Part shown: piece by piece, positions 20,995 through 32,724 of the stretch
Layout of the letters: the number at the start of each line of letters is the position of its first letter
How positions within the stretch are numbered: position 1 is the first letter of the stretch
Assembly: GCA_020809705.1 (NCBI GenBank)
Contig: CP085829.1
Span: forward strand, 4,464,001-4,528,000
Origin: Calonectria ilicicola
Lineage: Eukaryota; Ascomycota; Sordariomycetes; Hypocreales; Nectriaceae
Length of the DNA stretch: 64,000 nt
Direction: 5' to 3'
Notes under the pieces: generated by a model
What the model was told of the DNA's origin: nothing
The model's input: the letters and a program-made list of their open reading frames with translations, nothing else
Database searches by the model: none
Translations under genes and position numbers: made by a program

Positions 20995-23900
20995 ATGGGC
21001 AGTGGCCAGCAGCAGCAGCAGCGACCTCGACGTGTAAGGGGTGAACCTTGAGGCGGCACACACACACACCAAAGCCAGCCCCGAGTTGTCATTTACACTT
21101 CCGCCTTACTTATCACCAGGAGACCCGGGAATCGCTTCGATGGGCTGACACCGATAAAAAACCACGTCAACTCGACATCACTGATTCATTCCATTCACTA
21201 CGACGCGACGCCTACGAAACCTTGGAGCCACGGATTCCGCGCATTTCAGCCGACTGACTTACCGCATCTGGCCCCTCGCATTCTCTCCCCCACAGCACAG
21301 TACAGGATTTTTTTTTTCTGCCCCTTCTCGGCTGGTTGGACAATTTTCGATTTTCTTATCTACTTCCCTGGGACACGGAGAAAACCGATTGACTGAGGGA
21401 CGGCTCAAAACAGTGGTTAACTTTATCAGCCTAGGATTGAACCCAACTACCAGGTAAAAGAGGGGAGGAAAAGTAGCAGCGCTGGCGGGATTTTATTACC
21501 ATCCTGGCGCGGCTTCGGCTGTTGGCGGACAAGGACGGGATTCACTTGCAGGACCAGCGCCGGAGGAATTTGGTGGTGGTGGTGCTGCAGCCGCAGCAGC
21601 GGCGGCGGCGGCTGCGGCAGGAATCTCAGTGGGTGAGCCGCTGAGCCCAGCAGCGATTCACATCGGACAAGGCCTGAGGACCGGTCACGTGGGGCCCCCG
21701 CAGGTGCATCAGCGGCCTCTGCAGCACTGGCAGCGGCCAATGGTGGGTGCCTCTGGTCCCGACTCAGTCCCCGTCACTGTGATGCCATATGATGGCGCCG
21801 CTGCCGACCATCTTGCACCAGCAATCGCATCCGAAGCGGATGGCCCAGCCTTTACCATGGACCAGATTGAAACCCAGGTCAACGACCTGCGATATCTGTC
21901 GCAGGCGCCCGTGGCAGCCGTCGGCGTAGGCGGCGTGGGCGTAGTGGGAGTAGGGGGAGGTGCCGCCTACGAATCTACACCACAGACTCATGCCAGTCCA
22001 GGTTCCGCGTCTGTCGGAGACAATTCCGCGCAAATCTCCAACAAGAGGAAATCAATCGATGACGGGAGCGCTGGCGGCGCGGGAAAACAGACGAGAAGTA
22101 AGAGAAATCGGGTGAGTATGCCACTCTAGGTTTTTTTTTTTTATTTTATCCCTCCCCCATCCATTTTTTTCACACCTTATCATGCCAATGCCGAGGGTGA
22201 CAAATTGGCAAAACTGCCTCAACGCTCTGAGTTGCATCTGCAAGAAACACATGTTTCTCGATGCCAAAAGACACCAGAGAGATGCGACGAGATGAAACAC
22301 GATGAAGATGACCTGTCGTGGACGGCGATCTGCAGTAGACTGCCGTCGCCGCACCAGCTTCGCCGCGTTTTGCACCACCTCAATCATCATCGTACATAAT
22401 GCATCATCACCATTCGGTCCGTCGCGTCGCATTGTCTCACCCGCTGCAAACTACATTTCTCCGTCGCATCCTGATACAAACTTTTGGCTAACCAATCATG
22501 ACTACGTCAGTATATATCCATTGCTTGGTAAGTTGTTCTGCGCCCGTCGACTGTGACACGGTGTGCGCTTTATCCAAAAGTCCCCCGTCTTCCACGCGAC
22601 ACCAAGGCCGTGTCTTGACTAAAGCGCACCCAAAACCACCCTCACCCTCTTACTTATGTTTGATCCGTCGACTGACCTTGCCTCGTAGTAATGAATGCAA
22701 AAGACGCAAAATCAAGTGCAACGGGGAGACGCCATGTCAACGTTGTGGCAACCTAAACCTGGCTTGCCTCTACGCCCCCAACTGCTGCTCAAATAACTTT
22801 AAAGACTCTGATGACTTTAAGCAAGTGACTTCTCAACTCAATCGGCTGCAAGAAGAGGTTGGCTGGCTCCACCAAACCGTCAAGGCCCTTCAGTCTGAGC
22901 CCGGCCGTCTCAACGCCGGCGGTGGCGACCGCGCCCTACCCATTGGAACTTCGACCGTCGCCCCGTCGCCTTCACATAGCTCCAGTTCACTTAATCGCGA
23001 TGCCTCCCACTCTAGGTATGGCGCCTTTCGCGGCCCTACCAGTATGGCTTTTAGCCTCGACGTTGCCAACACCACTATTTCAAATATGGGCTACAGAGGC
23101 ATTTCCGATGGCGACGAGAACGGCCAGCCCCTCGACGACCTGACCACCATGCAGATGATGAACCGCCCCGTTGACCCCCTTATGGAATTCGACAAGGACG
23201 AGATGGTTCGACTATGCCGACTTCATGAAGAAGAAATTGGAATCATGTATCCCGTCATCAACGTGCAAACCGTCATTAGCCATGCGAGGGGGCTAGCATC
23301 ATTTCTGGACACGATTCGACATCAAAACCCCACAGATTTGATCAATGATGAGAAGACGCTCCAACTAAAAATCATCATGTGCTGTGCTCTAGTTGTCGAA
23401 GGTCACGGACACAGCGACAAGGCGATGCGACTATACGATAGCATGGAAATGGTGCTAAATAGGAAATTAATGTCCGAACCGGCCACTGTATCGACTCTCC
23501 CCCTATTGGCTCTTGTTGCGGGTTATCGATTCCTATCCAACGACGAGGTTTTGGCTTGGAGGGTGATGGGCCAAGTGACACGATTGTGCTTGGAGCTGGG
23601 AATTCATCAGAGAATGGGCTTGATTAAGATCCAAGACGAAGAGGAACGCAAGAACGCTTTAAATAGTTTTTGGTCTGCGTACGTCTTGGATCGACGATGG
23701 GCTTTCGGGACCGGGCTGCCATACGTGGTACAGGACGAAGAAATTGATCCCGAACTTCCATATCCGGTAAGTCGCGTTTTACACCTTTCTCAGCATACTC
23801 TAATAGCTTCCAGGAGGACTATCCTTATCTCGTGGCCATGATTACCTACTCACGAATTGGAGCCAAGGTTTGGCGCCAGGTTTCACATGCTGGCCCCGTC

Positions 23901-24826
23901 CTAGCTCGAGATTTTCGAATCGACGAAATCGAAAGTCTGGATCAAGAGATTCTAGGGTGGTATGAAGTTGTTCCAGAAGAGGTTAAAGTGCGGAATTGGG
24001 ACAAGGACAAGCACATGACTTCGACTCCCTCATATAACCTTCAACGACTCAGGATATGGACATATTTGCGATTAAATCAGGTATGCCGCACCCACCGATG
24101 GGCAGGATGAGAAATATGACTAACGAGAAGAAGATGCGGACATGGTTATATACCCCGGTGTTATATAGCGCGACGAGCATCATGTCAAATCTAGTGCAAT
24201 CACAACGCGTGGTCGATATTGCCAAGGATACGATTCGATACCTCACACATTTAAACAACACTACAAATCTATATCGAAAGGTCCAGGTCTTTTATCACCA
24301 ATTCCTGACATCTGCCATTGCGGTTGTCTTTCTCGCCTCGGTGCACGCCCCAGTTCGGTTCAGTGTCACCTGCCGAGAAGAGTTTTATATGGCTCTGGAA
24401 TTGGTCAAGGATCTCTCCGCCAAGAGTTGGGCATCCCAACGCCTGTGGCGTACCATTCGATCACTCAAGGATGTAGCCCCCCGGTTTGGGCTAAATCCAG
24501 ACGAAGACCCCCAGTCAACAGCAGCGCTGGGGATGATTGGCCTTGCTAGAGGCCACGTGGATCATACGGGTAGGAGGACATCTTTCAGGAAGCCTTCCAT
24601 GGTGGGCCAGCAATCGCAGGTCGGGACGCCGGACCCCGTGGCGCAAAACGGATCGAGGATTCAGGCGGAAATGTCACGGATTTTTGAAGGATACGTGGGG
24701 TTGAACGGATTCCAGTTTGCGGGCGAGGAAGGAGTCCCAGGGCCGAATGGCGAGATTCCCTCGACGACCGCGAGCATGTACACTGGCGACGGAACTGTGT
24801 TTGCGCAGTTCAAAGAATTGTACTAG
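20995..24826 (+). CDS. Zn(II)2Cys6 fungal transcription factor with 17-nt micro-exon
   Basis: Proposed exons: 20995-21033, 21461-22111, 22511-22527, 22689-23766, 23814-24080 and 24134-24826 (914 residues, in frame throughout). The DNA-binding cluster follows RSKRNR and reads ACNECKRRKIKCNG, then ETPCQRCGNLNLAC, giving C-x2-C-x6-C-x5-C-x2-C-x6-C. It is assembled across a 17-nt exon (YISIA plus two bases of the first Cys codon). A coiled-coil-like stretch (FKQVTSQLNRLQEEV) follows, then the fungal transcription factor (MHR) domain from about residue 420. The N-terminus is Gly/Ala-rich with a polyalanine run. Exon 1 is the weak point: it is the only upstream ATG with a good donor, but its acceptor is a weak AAG. 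The target pathway is unknown. Confidence 0.8.
22511..22527 (+). other. 17-nt coding micro-exon inside the zinc cluster
   Basis: Flanked by CAG on the left and GTAAGT on the right. Codons TAT ATA TCC ATT GCT TG give YISIA, and the split Cys codon is completed by T at 22689. Without it the basic RSKRNR segment would not reach the first zinc-binding Cys. Confidence 0.8.
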
Positions 24827-26067
24827 CGGTTGGAACGTCGCGGTGGGTGAGCATGTTGGTACACAGTACAAGATATTGATGTCTGGTTTGATATGAACCT
24901 ATTAAGCATAGATGTAATCATAAAATACCGCCCTTGGGGCAAGTTTATAAACTATACCACCAGACCCTCGAGTATTACCGTTGAAGAAAACAAAGCTCGA
25001 CACGGCAGAACACTGTCTCCTGCAAAGTTTTCTCAAGAGTATCGAATCACTTGGGAGGTTCCTGGAACCCCATTTGCAGAAAAGTTACATGGCACAATGT
25101 AGGCAATGGTCATGACTCAGGGGCTCTTTTGGGTTTCAGTGTTTTCCCCCAAACTGACTTGACTGACTGAATCAAGCGACGTAGACAAGCAAAAAATCAG
25201 CATTCTGAGTCGCTGGCCTCTGCTGAGCCAGCCACCACGCATAACCAACCATTCCCATTGACTGGGTGTTGCCATGCAGGCCGCAACTTACCGCACGATG
25301 AATTGGATTTAGGGCACACCCTATTTAATTGTTGTGTGCGCTTCAAGAAATTGCACGAGCACACGGTAGAAAAATAGAGCCCCCATTCTAGCTGCAATTG
25401 ACCTCCATGATTGGCCTTTTTGGGCCCCGTCGTTTCGCAACCAGATGTTCGGTGAACGTAGTGTAAGATATATTATAAGGGCCTTATTCCTCCTCAGCTG
25501 TGATAAGGCTCCAATTTATGCCTTGCTACACATTATCTAGAGGTACAGGCTAAAATTAGTGGATGCTAAATAAATATTCAATAAGCTCGATGAAATAGCG
25601 GGATCATTAACACATACAGTAGTCAGATTGATCGACACAATCTCCCCACTGGTACCATGGTACGGACCGCCTTAATTGGCTTGACCCCTTGGCTGTGACC
25701 TCACTGGAGCCTTATGACAGCCAAGGAGATAATTGGCAACTGCAAGTCTAAACATTTGGCTAGCCTAATTTGCCGGACCGTGGTGTAGTGAAAGCATCGA
25801 ATCTCCATCTTCTAGTTTTGGCACGATGAAAAAGATGGGCAAAGATCTGTACGGGACGGTAGACTTCTTACATATCTTGGTCTGACCGCTTTATATCAAG
25901 TCTCAATTCTAAAGTCCAGAAAGAATTTTTTCCAAGTCTTTCGTTGCAACGCGCGTCATCAGCTATAAAAACAAGCGTCAACCCCCCCCTCAAATGGTGA
26001 AATCATAAACCAACGACCCATTACTTTTTAAAATCTCCTCTAGTATCATCTCAACCAAGTCTTCAAA
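24827..26067. other. Intergenic region
   Basis: 1.2 kb. The first part is the regulator's 3' flank. The 100 bp before the next start codon are A/C-rich with a TATAAAA-like run at about 25962, a plausible promoter. No gene or repeat is recognised. Confidence 0.4.
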
Positions 26068-27565
26068 ATGGTGTGGATACCCTACGTTTTCTATACCCTA
26101 TTCTCATTCATTGGCATGACTGCCAAAGTCGTTGTGTACGGTACAGCGATTCTTACTGCTACCGGTACTGCCCTCGGCGTTATCGCTGGCGGCACCGCTG
26201 TCGCTGGTGGATTTCATATCTACCTCCATGTTAAGAATAAAAAAGGGAAAAAGAAAGGGCCAATGCTGCTGCACACTTATTCGGAAATAGCCGCAACCAG
26301 TTGGACATCGCCGCGCAATTGGACGCCACCAGCTAATTGGTCACTATCGGTCAATGTGACAGAAGATTTCAGGTTTGAGAAAAGTTTTCTGTACTACCAG
26401 GATCCTGACGAGGCTATCATTGTTTCCACTCGGAGCAATGTGGATGCTCTCTGGGCCACAGTCAATGTCACCGATCAGCTTGATAGGTCGGGCTACCTGA
26501 TCAGGGCGAGGTCGGGTACTCCACTCGCGGCGACTACCTCTCCTGGTACTCCCTTTCAGGCTGTTCTCTATTTCGTGGACCAGAACAACAAAACGGTCGA
26601 AGTTCGTTCAGCAGACCCTGAGTTGCGTTTGTGGGTTAAGACAGACATAGGGGATCAAGAAAATCTGGTAAACCAGACTGGTTTGGCGAATCAGACCAAC
26701 TTTGCAAACCAGACCAGCCTGGAAAACCTGGCCACCTTGGCAAATAGCACGAACCTCGCAAACCTGACCATGTCGGCGAATCATACAGATTTGGCAAATC
26801 AGACCATTGTGGCAAACCAGACCAACCTCCATATGGATTACTTCTCCCAAATGGCTGCCCATTGGTTCGACTGTCTCCCACACTGCGAGAACAGCACTGA
26901 TGGTACTGATCAAGTCCGCGTCTTCTTCCAAAAGTCCAACAGGCTAGGTGCAGCAATAAGTGAGCCATGGTCCAAGATAAACCTCACGGCCGACATGACA
27001 CCAGGTTCAGGGATTGCGGTCATTCCATATATTCCACCGTGTGGCCGCCCAGAGATGCGCCTCTTTTTCGACAATTCTACTGAACAAACGATGATGAAGT
27101 GGAAGAATGAGACTGGCTGGGAATATGATGGTGAGTTCACAACTTTTGATATCTGATGTTGATTTCCATATCATATTAACAAGATTTGCAGAGGAATTCG
27201 CAGGCACGAAAAAGCCCAAATTATTCCTGGGACAAAGCATCGCGGCAACAACATTTGAGGCATTGAAGCCAAGTTCGCTACCGGCTTGGTTCATTTTGGC
27301 AGCGCAGCTAGACGTGAAGGGCCGCGTAAAAGCAACATACTGGGACCCCATTGCCAAAAAATGGACCTCAAATAAAAAGGTCAAGTTCTGCGGTGGCAAG
27401 AAGAAGCCAAAGTTTACACGCATTGCGTTTGATAACAATGGCACATTCTACGGTGCGAGGGACGGAGCTGTCCACGAATACAACGTCGATGCCAATAAGC
27501 CACACAGGTTTAGGTACTCCTCGCGAGTTCTACTAAGAAATAGGGTAGAGGATATCGACGTTTGA
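26068..27565 (+). CDS. Membrane-anchored, sequon-rich protein, possibly lectin-like
   Basis: 478 residues, exons 26068-27130 and 27192-27565 (61-nt intron, phase 1). Residues 1-55 are hydrophobic with one or two membrane segments, followed by a Lys-rich stop (NKKGKKKG). The rest is Asn/Thr/Trp-rich with many N-glycosylation sequons. Residues about 201-254 form nine hexapeptides of the type NQTxLA, eight of them carrying N-x-T. The flanks have spaced Trp/Tyr-rich beta segments (FLYYQDPDEAIIV, MRLFFDN, GTFYGARDGAVHEYN) reminiscent of fucose-specific-lectin beta-propeller blades. The fold is an inference and I do not recognise the family firmly. It is probably a type II or multipass protein with a glycosylated outer or luminal domain. 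Confidence 0.7.
26669..26830 (+). repeat. Nine-unit 18-bp tandem repeat encoding NQTxLA sequons
   Basis: Degenerate 18-bp units (AACCAGAC... type) encode nine hexapeptides, eight of which keep an N-x-T sequon. The unit sequences vary at the nucleotide level, which suggests selection on the sequon pattern and not very recent expansion. Confidence 0.75.
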
Positions 27566-27832
27566 AGAGTGATGATGGCGTTAGGGTAAGACTGTGCTTG
27601 TGCTGGGTTTGGGGTTTTAAAATTAGTTCGTTTGTTGTTTCTCGTTGACTTTGGAAGAATAAAATACACGATAATGATAATCTTTTCAGTTTGCCTGCTG
27701 GTCAGCCCCTTTTCCTCGCCCCGTGCTCCGTGAGGTAGCCACCTGCCAGCACATGACGAACCACCTGGCCCGCAAGGTCACGGGGAAAGCTTATGAATGT
27801 TTGTTCCAATATCTCACCCAACAAACAAAACA

Positions 27833-27917
27833 GCCGCTGTCGTCTAGGGGTTAGGACACCAGTTTGTGGTCCTCAGTGGAAACACTGGAAACGCCAGTTC
27901 GAGTCTGGTCAGCGGCA
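27833..27917 (+). tRNA. tRNA-His (GTG) with 13-nt intron
   Basis: Acceptor stem GCCGCTG/CAGCGGC pairs perfectly over 7 bp with discriminator A. The D-arm is GTC...GAC. The anticodon stem is CCAGT/ACTGG with anticodon GTG at 27866-27868. A 13-nt intron (about 27870-27882) lies at the canonical position one base 3' of the anticodon. The T-arm is GCCAG-TTCGAGT-CTGGT. The mature length without intron is 72 nt. No encoded G-1 is needed, since it is added post-transcriptionally in eukaryotes. It shares D-arm and anticodon-loop sequence with the two SINE-like repeats. Confidence 0.93.
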
Positions 27918-28986
27918 CGCCTTCTTTTTTGTCCTTTTTGCCAACCTATACCGACTGGTGAAGCTCGTGCATCTTCAGAGTGGTTTGCGTGCAGATTTCT
28001 GCTCAAGTCAGAATCCCTAAATCTAAAGATGAAGAATTAAATGAACTCTGGGCGATAAAACGGGGAAGGTGAGAATGGTTTGGGTATGGCCCTTTGCTCC
28101 CTTCCTTCACTGCCAACTTATCTTGGAAGTGATCCTCGGTGGCTCGCATCCTCCTCAACCAAGGTCTTCCTAGCAGGAGATCCTATTCCTCATGAAATAT
28201 TAAGTTAACATCTAAAAATAAATAAATAATGCTAATAAGAATAAAATTATACATCTAATTCATTTAGCTATTTTTTATTTATATTTTCTTTCCCCCCTTG
28301 GCAGTCAAGAAATGGCAGGAGAAAGTAGATCACGGCATATCGAACTCATTTCACTGTCAGTTCTGTTTCAAGGCTGGGGTATTTGAAAAGAGTCGGCGAC
28401 TAAATAAATAAGTAACAGATATGTTGGATTCAAAGGGAAGGTGGGTTTTAGCACTAGTGCCGGGTCTCTAGGGTGTGTGTGAATCTTGCTTGTTTTTCAT
28501 CTATCTAGGCTAGCCTGTGGTGTTTATGTGTGTGTGCGTGGGTCACCTGACCCACAGGGCTGCTGCCTAAAGCAGCCGAGCCTGCTGTTGCAGACTGGTT
28601 CCAACAGATATTTAATAGCGAAAAATGCAATAGGATGGAGGAAGCTATCCTAGATAAGATTGATGATGTGTGGGGACCATGTGCAGGATGATGGACCACA
28701 GCTCGCCTCGCACCTCTCAATGTGTTCGCTAACTGATTGGTATTTTATCTCTTGGCTCTTGGGCCTACAGTGAACAAAAAAAAAACCGTAATTAATATAT
28801 CAATTATAAAGCATGCTTGAGGAAACTCACCATGACATGTCCATTTATATATCATATCATCCCACCCATGTGATCAACGTTGTGCTAGCTTGCTCAAAGT
28901 GGAAATCTTGTACTGCGCCATGCTTCACCCAAACCTGCAACCCGCACCGCCTCCCCTCACAAAAAAAAGAGAAAAAGGGGAGGAAA
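27918..28986. other. Intergenic with AT-rich core and paired hairpins
   Basis: An AT-rich core at 28200-28285 (AATAAATAAATAATG type) is loosely bracketed by ACTGCCAA (about 28106) and its inverse (about 28310). Two perfect hairpins lie side by side at 28538-28555 (8-bp stem) and 28558-28577 (7-bp stem). These may be remnants of small DNA elements. The last 150 bp is the promoter of the next gene. Confidence 0.4.
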
Positions 28987-29418
28987 ATGTCCATCTCCCT
29001 CACCGCAATTCCTTTCCTGCTTCATGCAGCCGTCGAGACCCCCGCGGCCTTTACTTTTATCCTCACTCCGCAGGCCCAGCTCTCCCCGCTCTCTCCCGAC
29101 GCTGAGCTGCTTCTCCAATCATTTGGCGGTCTGCTTCTCACAACCAGCCTCGTCGCCCTCTGCTTTGTGCGCCGCCCCTTTGACGATCTGGCTCGCCAGG
29201 TCGCCATTTCTCTGGCATTTTGGCATTTGTGGCCGTGCTACCGCGCAATTGCCCGGCTGAGGAGGAGCTCTGAGAAACAGGGTGCTGCTGGAAGCAAACC
29301 CAAACCTGGTGCTAGTGCTGGTGCTGACCCATCGCGGACCTTGGGCAGTCCAGCGGTTCATCTTGCTGTTCACTTGGGGCTGCTCATCATGTTCTCATGT
29401 ACTTCGCTCCTAGGGTGA
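28987..29418 (+). CDS. Small conserved fungal membrane protein, four TM helices
   Basis: 143 residues from ATG at 28987 (MSISLTAIPFLLHAAVE). I chose this start because the in-frame upstream ATG at 28813 adds a low-complexity Cys/His/Lys stretch and would place a leader in front of the membrane segments. About four hydrophobic segments are visible (near residues 5-25, 40-60, 72-90 and 120-140), with Arg/Lys in the loops (RLRRSSEK) and a Gly/Ala/Lys-rich insert before the last helix. I believe it belongs to a widespread, uncharacterised fungal membrane family, but function is unknown. It converges with BFR2, with only 56 bp between the stop codons. Confidence 0.7.
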   Translation: MSISLTAIPFLLHAAVETPAAFTFILTPQAQLSPLSPDAELLLQSFGGLLLTTSLVALCFVRRPFDDLARQVAISLAFWHLWPCYRAIARLRRSSEKQGAAGSKPKPGASAGADPSRTLGSPAVHLAVHLGLLIMFSCTSLLG

Positions 29419-29474
29419 TACCCAAGCGTCCAATAAAATTGCGGCTATCTGATGGTACAGTCTGATACAGCTTT

Positions 29475-31236
29475 CTAGCTTCTGAATAGTCGAAGACCCG
29501 CCTCTTCCGCATCCACCTCCATGTCATCATCACTGTCGTCTTCGTTGAGCTCCATTTTGCGTCCGAACAAGGTACCGAAAAACCTGTCAATAGCCTCCTG
29601 CTCCCATGCCCTTCGGTCCTCGGGAGCCATAAAGTTCTGCAACTTTTCGTGAACAGTGAAACGCATCTTGCGACCCTTGCTGGCCTTGCGGTCCACATTC
29701 TTGCGCATCTTGGCGTCTTTGGAAGCCGTCATCACCACAGTGGGGACTGCGCCCGCCTGGGTCGACGACCCATCCACAGTTCGTTGGTCCACAAGCTCCT
29801 TGAGAAGCTGCTGGTAGAAGTCGGCGTCATCGTAAATCAGCTCGTCCTCAGCGACACCCTTTGCTGCTTGCGCCGGGGCGCAGGATCGTGGAACACGGGA
29901 TCGCTTAACGAGACGGTTCTCAGGATTGTTGAGCTGTTCCTGGAGCGCATTGATGAGCGTCTTGTTTCGTGATCCTAGGCTTGAATTAGTGACGTTGATT
30001 GATTGGACCTTGCGCGACCATTTTTCCAGTCGATCTTCGCGGAACTTGAGGGATCGCTCATCCTCTTCCTGCATATGGCTCCAAATATCCTCAGTAGACA
30101 TGGAAGCATCCAGCTCACGCTTTCGCTTGTCTCCAGCACGAGTGCCAAAGTTGTCCCTGAGGCTGCTGATAGTGTTGAGTAGCTTAATCGCAGCTTCCTC
30201 TGCGGCCTCATAAGGCTCGGTCTCTGGCTCGGGGCTGTCCTCTAGGGTGTCAAACGTATTTGCGGCAATGAGCGCCTTTTGTAGGCGAATTCGAAGGTTG
30301 AGAAGACCATCGTAAGCCTTTCTCTGTTGACGAATCGCAAGACCCTTGTCGACATCGGTGCGGGTTGACAAAGCAGCCAGAGCTGGCTTGGCGGATTGCT
30401 CTTTCTTGCTCTTGGCTCCTTCATCATCGCCAGATTCAGAATCGTCATCCTCATCCTCATCGTCGTCTTCCTCTTCCTCTTCATCATCCTCATCTTCCTC
30501 GTCTTCCTCATCACCTTCCTCAGATTCTTCATCGTTAGAGCCTCCGCCGTTGACCAGCGCATCCAGACCGTCATCCATGTCCTCGTCCTCGCCAGACTCA
30601 TCCAGTTCCACACCGCTCATGTCGTCGTCTTCCTCATCCACCTCAGCTCCGCCCTCGTCCGAGGAAGACATGAAATCGGCGGCGGTCGCGCGCTGCTTCT
30701 TGGCCTTGCTCAGAGGCTTCTTGGGTTTTGAGCTCCCCCTGAAAGTGAAGTCCTTGAATCGCTCCTCATCGCTTTCGCCCAGGGCGTTGTCGCTGGAAAT
30801 TTCGGAGTCGCTCGCCGCCTCAGCCGTGTCGAGCTCAAGGTTCGCAGTTTCAGGGTCAGCGTATTCCTCTTCCTCATCGTCTGAGCCCTCCTCTGCGTCC
30901 TCATCTTCATCATCCTCGTCGTCGCTCTCCTGGTCCAAGGCGTCTCGAGAAACACGTGCTCCGCGGTACTGAGGGCCCAATGAAACACCGTCCTTCTGCC
31001 TCAGCTTACTCTTTCCAACGGAGACGTAGTGCTCAGTGCCTGCATTCTCGTCCTCGCTGGCTTCACTGCCACTGCCGCTGCCCTGCTCGCTTACATCGAC
31101 GTCTGCCTCAGGATCGTAGTCTATTCGCAAAATAATTAGCAATGAGATAACAAAAGGGGGGAGATTGGAACTCACCCTTGGCAATGTGCTCGTCGAGCTC
31201 CTTGAATTGCTTTGCGCGGCTCTTTAACTTTGACAT
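29475..31236 (-). CDS. BFR2: AATF/BFR2 family ribosome biogenesis protein
   Basis: 568 residues. Exon 1 is 31176-31236 (MSKLKSRAKQFKELDEHIAK), the intron is 31121-31175 (55 nt, GTGAGT...AATAG), and exon 2 is 29475-31120. The N-terminal half is strongly acidic with long Asp/Glu/Ser runs (about residues 30-250). The AATF/Che-1 domain follows (KGLAIRQQRKAYDGLLNLRI, about residues 265-400). The C-terminal TRAUB domain includes DDADFYQQLLKELVDQR, KGRKMRFTVHEKL and RFFGTLFG. In yeast Bfr2 is an essential nucleolar factor of the small-subunit processome that acts in early 18S rRNA processing. It diverges from IND1 over 382 bp. Confidence 0.9.
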
Positions 31237-31618
31237 TGCTGCCGACTGTCGCTTTTGATGTAAACTCCAACTGCGCCCACTACGCTGGCCCCACGCTGGG
31301 AAATTTTCTGGACAGACTCAAACTTTTAGGCGGTGTCTGGCGGCAGAATTGGGAGCTTTGGTGAGGCTCCCCACTCTTGCGCTTGGTGTGTCAGTGGACC
31401 ACCCCAAGTGCCCATGGCGGCTCTGCACAATTGACGCCCACCAGGACAGCTTTGGTAGCCAGTTCCAGTTGCAATCCCAGCTCCAATTGCGTCCGTATCT
31501 ATGCATTAAAGTCTCCGTTTCTCACTGGATTCGGTTATCAGAATACGACAGAGTAAAGTAGATTTCCCTCTAAAGCTAGTTGAGTCTCGACAGCTTCCAG
31601 CGTTGTATTCCATCCAAC
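31237..31618. promoter_or_regulatory. Divergent promoter region BFR2 / IND1
   Basis: 382 bp between opposed start codons must serve both genes. C-rich and (CCAGTT/CAATTG)-like direct repeats lie at about 31455-31495. No specific factor site is assigned. Confidence 0.45.
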
Positions 31619-32724
31619 ATGCGGCCAACTTCGGCACGCCTCTTTCAGAGCCTCCGGGCCCTGCAACATGAGAACCCATTGGTACGTTGCTTCATTTATT
31701 AAACTCACTCATGAATCTCACTCATTAAACCAATAATTGCAGGGCCTCCCCCGCTCGGGAACCCCTCCAAGTTGGCCGCGCCGTCCCCAAAGGCGCAAGA
31801 TCACTGGTGTCGACAAGGTCATTGCGGTGTCATCGGCCAAAGGCGGCGTTGGCAAAAGCACAGTTGCAGGTATTAACCAATACATTATATTTTCTGTTAC
31901 ATATTTGTGAGACTAATTCCGCCAGCAAACCTGTCGCTCGCCTTTTCTCGTCTCGGCTACAGGGCTGGTATCCTGGATACAGACATTTTTGGGCCATCTA
32001 TTCCCACCCTCTTTGACCTATCAGGGGAACCTCGCTTATCCAGCAGTGAGTCGAGCCACCCAACAATGCTCACGCTCGTACTGACTCTCTACAGATAACC
32101 AACTGGTACCACTGACAAATTACGGAGTGAAAACGATGTCAATGGGTTACCTAGTCGGCGAAAATGCCCCAGTTGTTTGGAGAGGTCCCATGGTTATGAA
32201 GGCTATCCAGCAGCTACTCCATGAAGTTGAATGGGGTGGCCTCGACATCCTTGTATTGGACTTGCCACCGGGCACGGGCGATACACAGTTGACCATTACA
32301 CAACAAATCATCCTTGACGGTGAGTTGCCCACTTGAATCACACATGACATACACTCACGTTATAATAGGCTCGGTCATTGTTACAACGCCTCATACTCTC
32401 GCTACCAAAGATGCAGTCAAAGGCATCAACATGTTCAAGACTGTCAACGTCGACATCTTGGGCCTGGTTCAAAACATGTCGCTCTTCCAGTGCCCCCATT
32501 GTCATGGAGAAACGCATATTTTCGGCTCCAACGAGAGGGTAGAAAAGATGTGCAAGGAACATGAGATTGAATTCCTAGGCGACATTCCTCTACATCCCAA
32601 CATCGGCGATGACGCCGAACGAGGCAAGCCGACTGTCGTCGCGGAGCCCACCAGTGAGAGAGCATCGGCCTTTCTCAAGATTGCCCAAGAGATTTGCCCA
32701 AAAATCAATCTGACCGGAAATTAG
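31619..32724 (+). CDS. IND1: Mitochondrial Fe-S P-loop protein IND1/NUBPL
   Basis: 296 residues from five exons: 31619-31681, 31743-31869, 31926-32045, 32095-32319 and 32369-32724. All introns are GT-AG and all phases agree. Residues 1-45 are Arg/Ser/Pro-rich without acidic runs, as in a mitochondrial presequence. The Mrp/NBP35 P-loop is the deviant Walker A KGGVGKST (about residue 57), followed by [20 protein letters not shown] and the C-terminal CPHC motif (about residue 218) that binds a bridging 4Fe-4S cluster. IND1 delivers Fe-S clusters for complex I assembly in the mitochondrial matrix, so this organism probably has respiratory complex I. The presequence separates it from cytosolic NBP35 and CFD1. 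Confidence 0.92.

Noticed and set aside
30346..30972. 208-codon serine-rich frame opposite BFR2
   Set aside because: It is the antisense shadow of the GAA/GAC-rich acidic coding region; such complementary frames read as poly-Ser.
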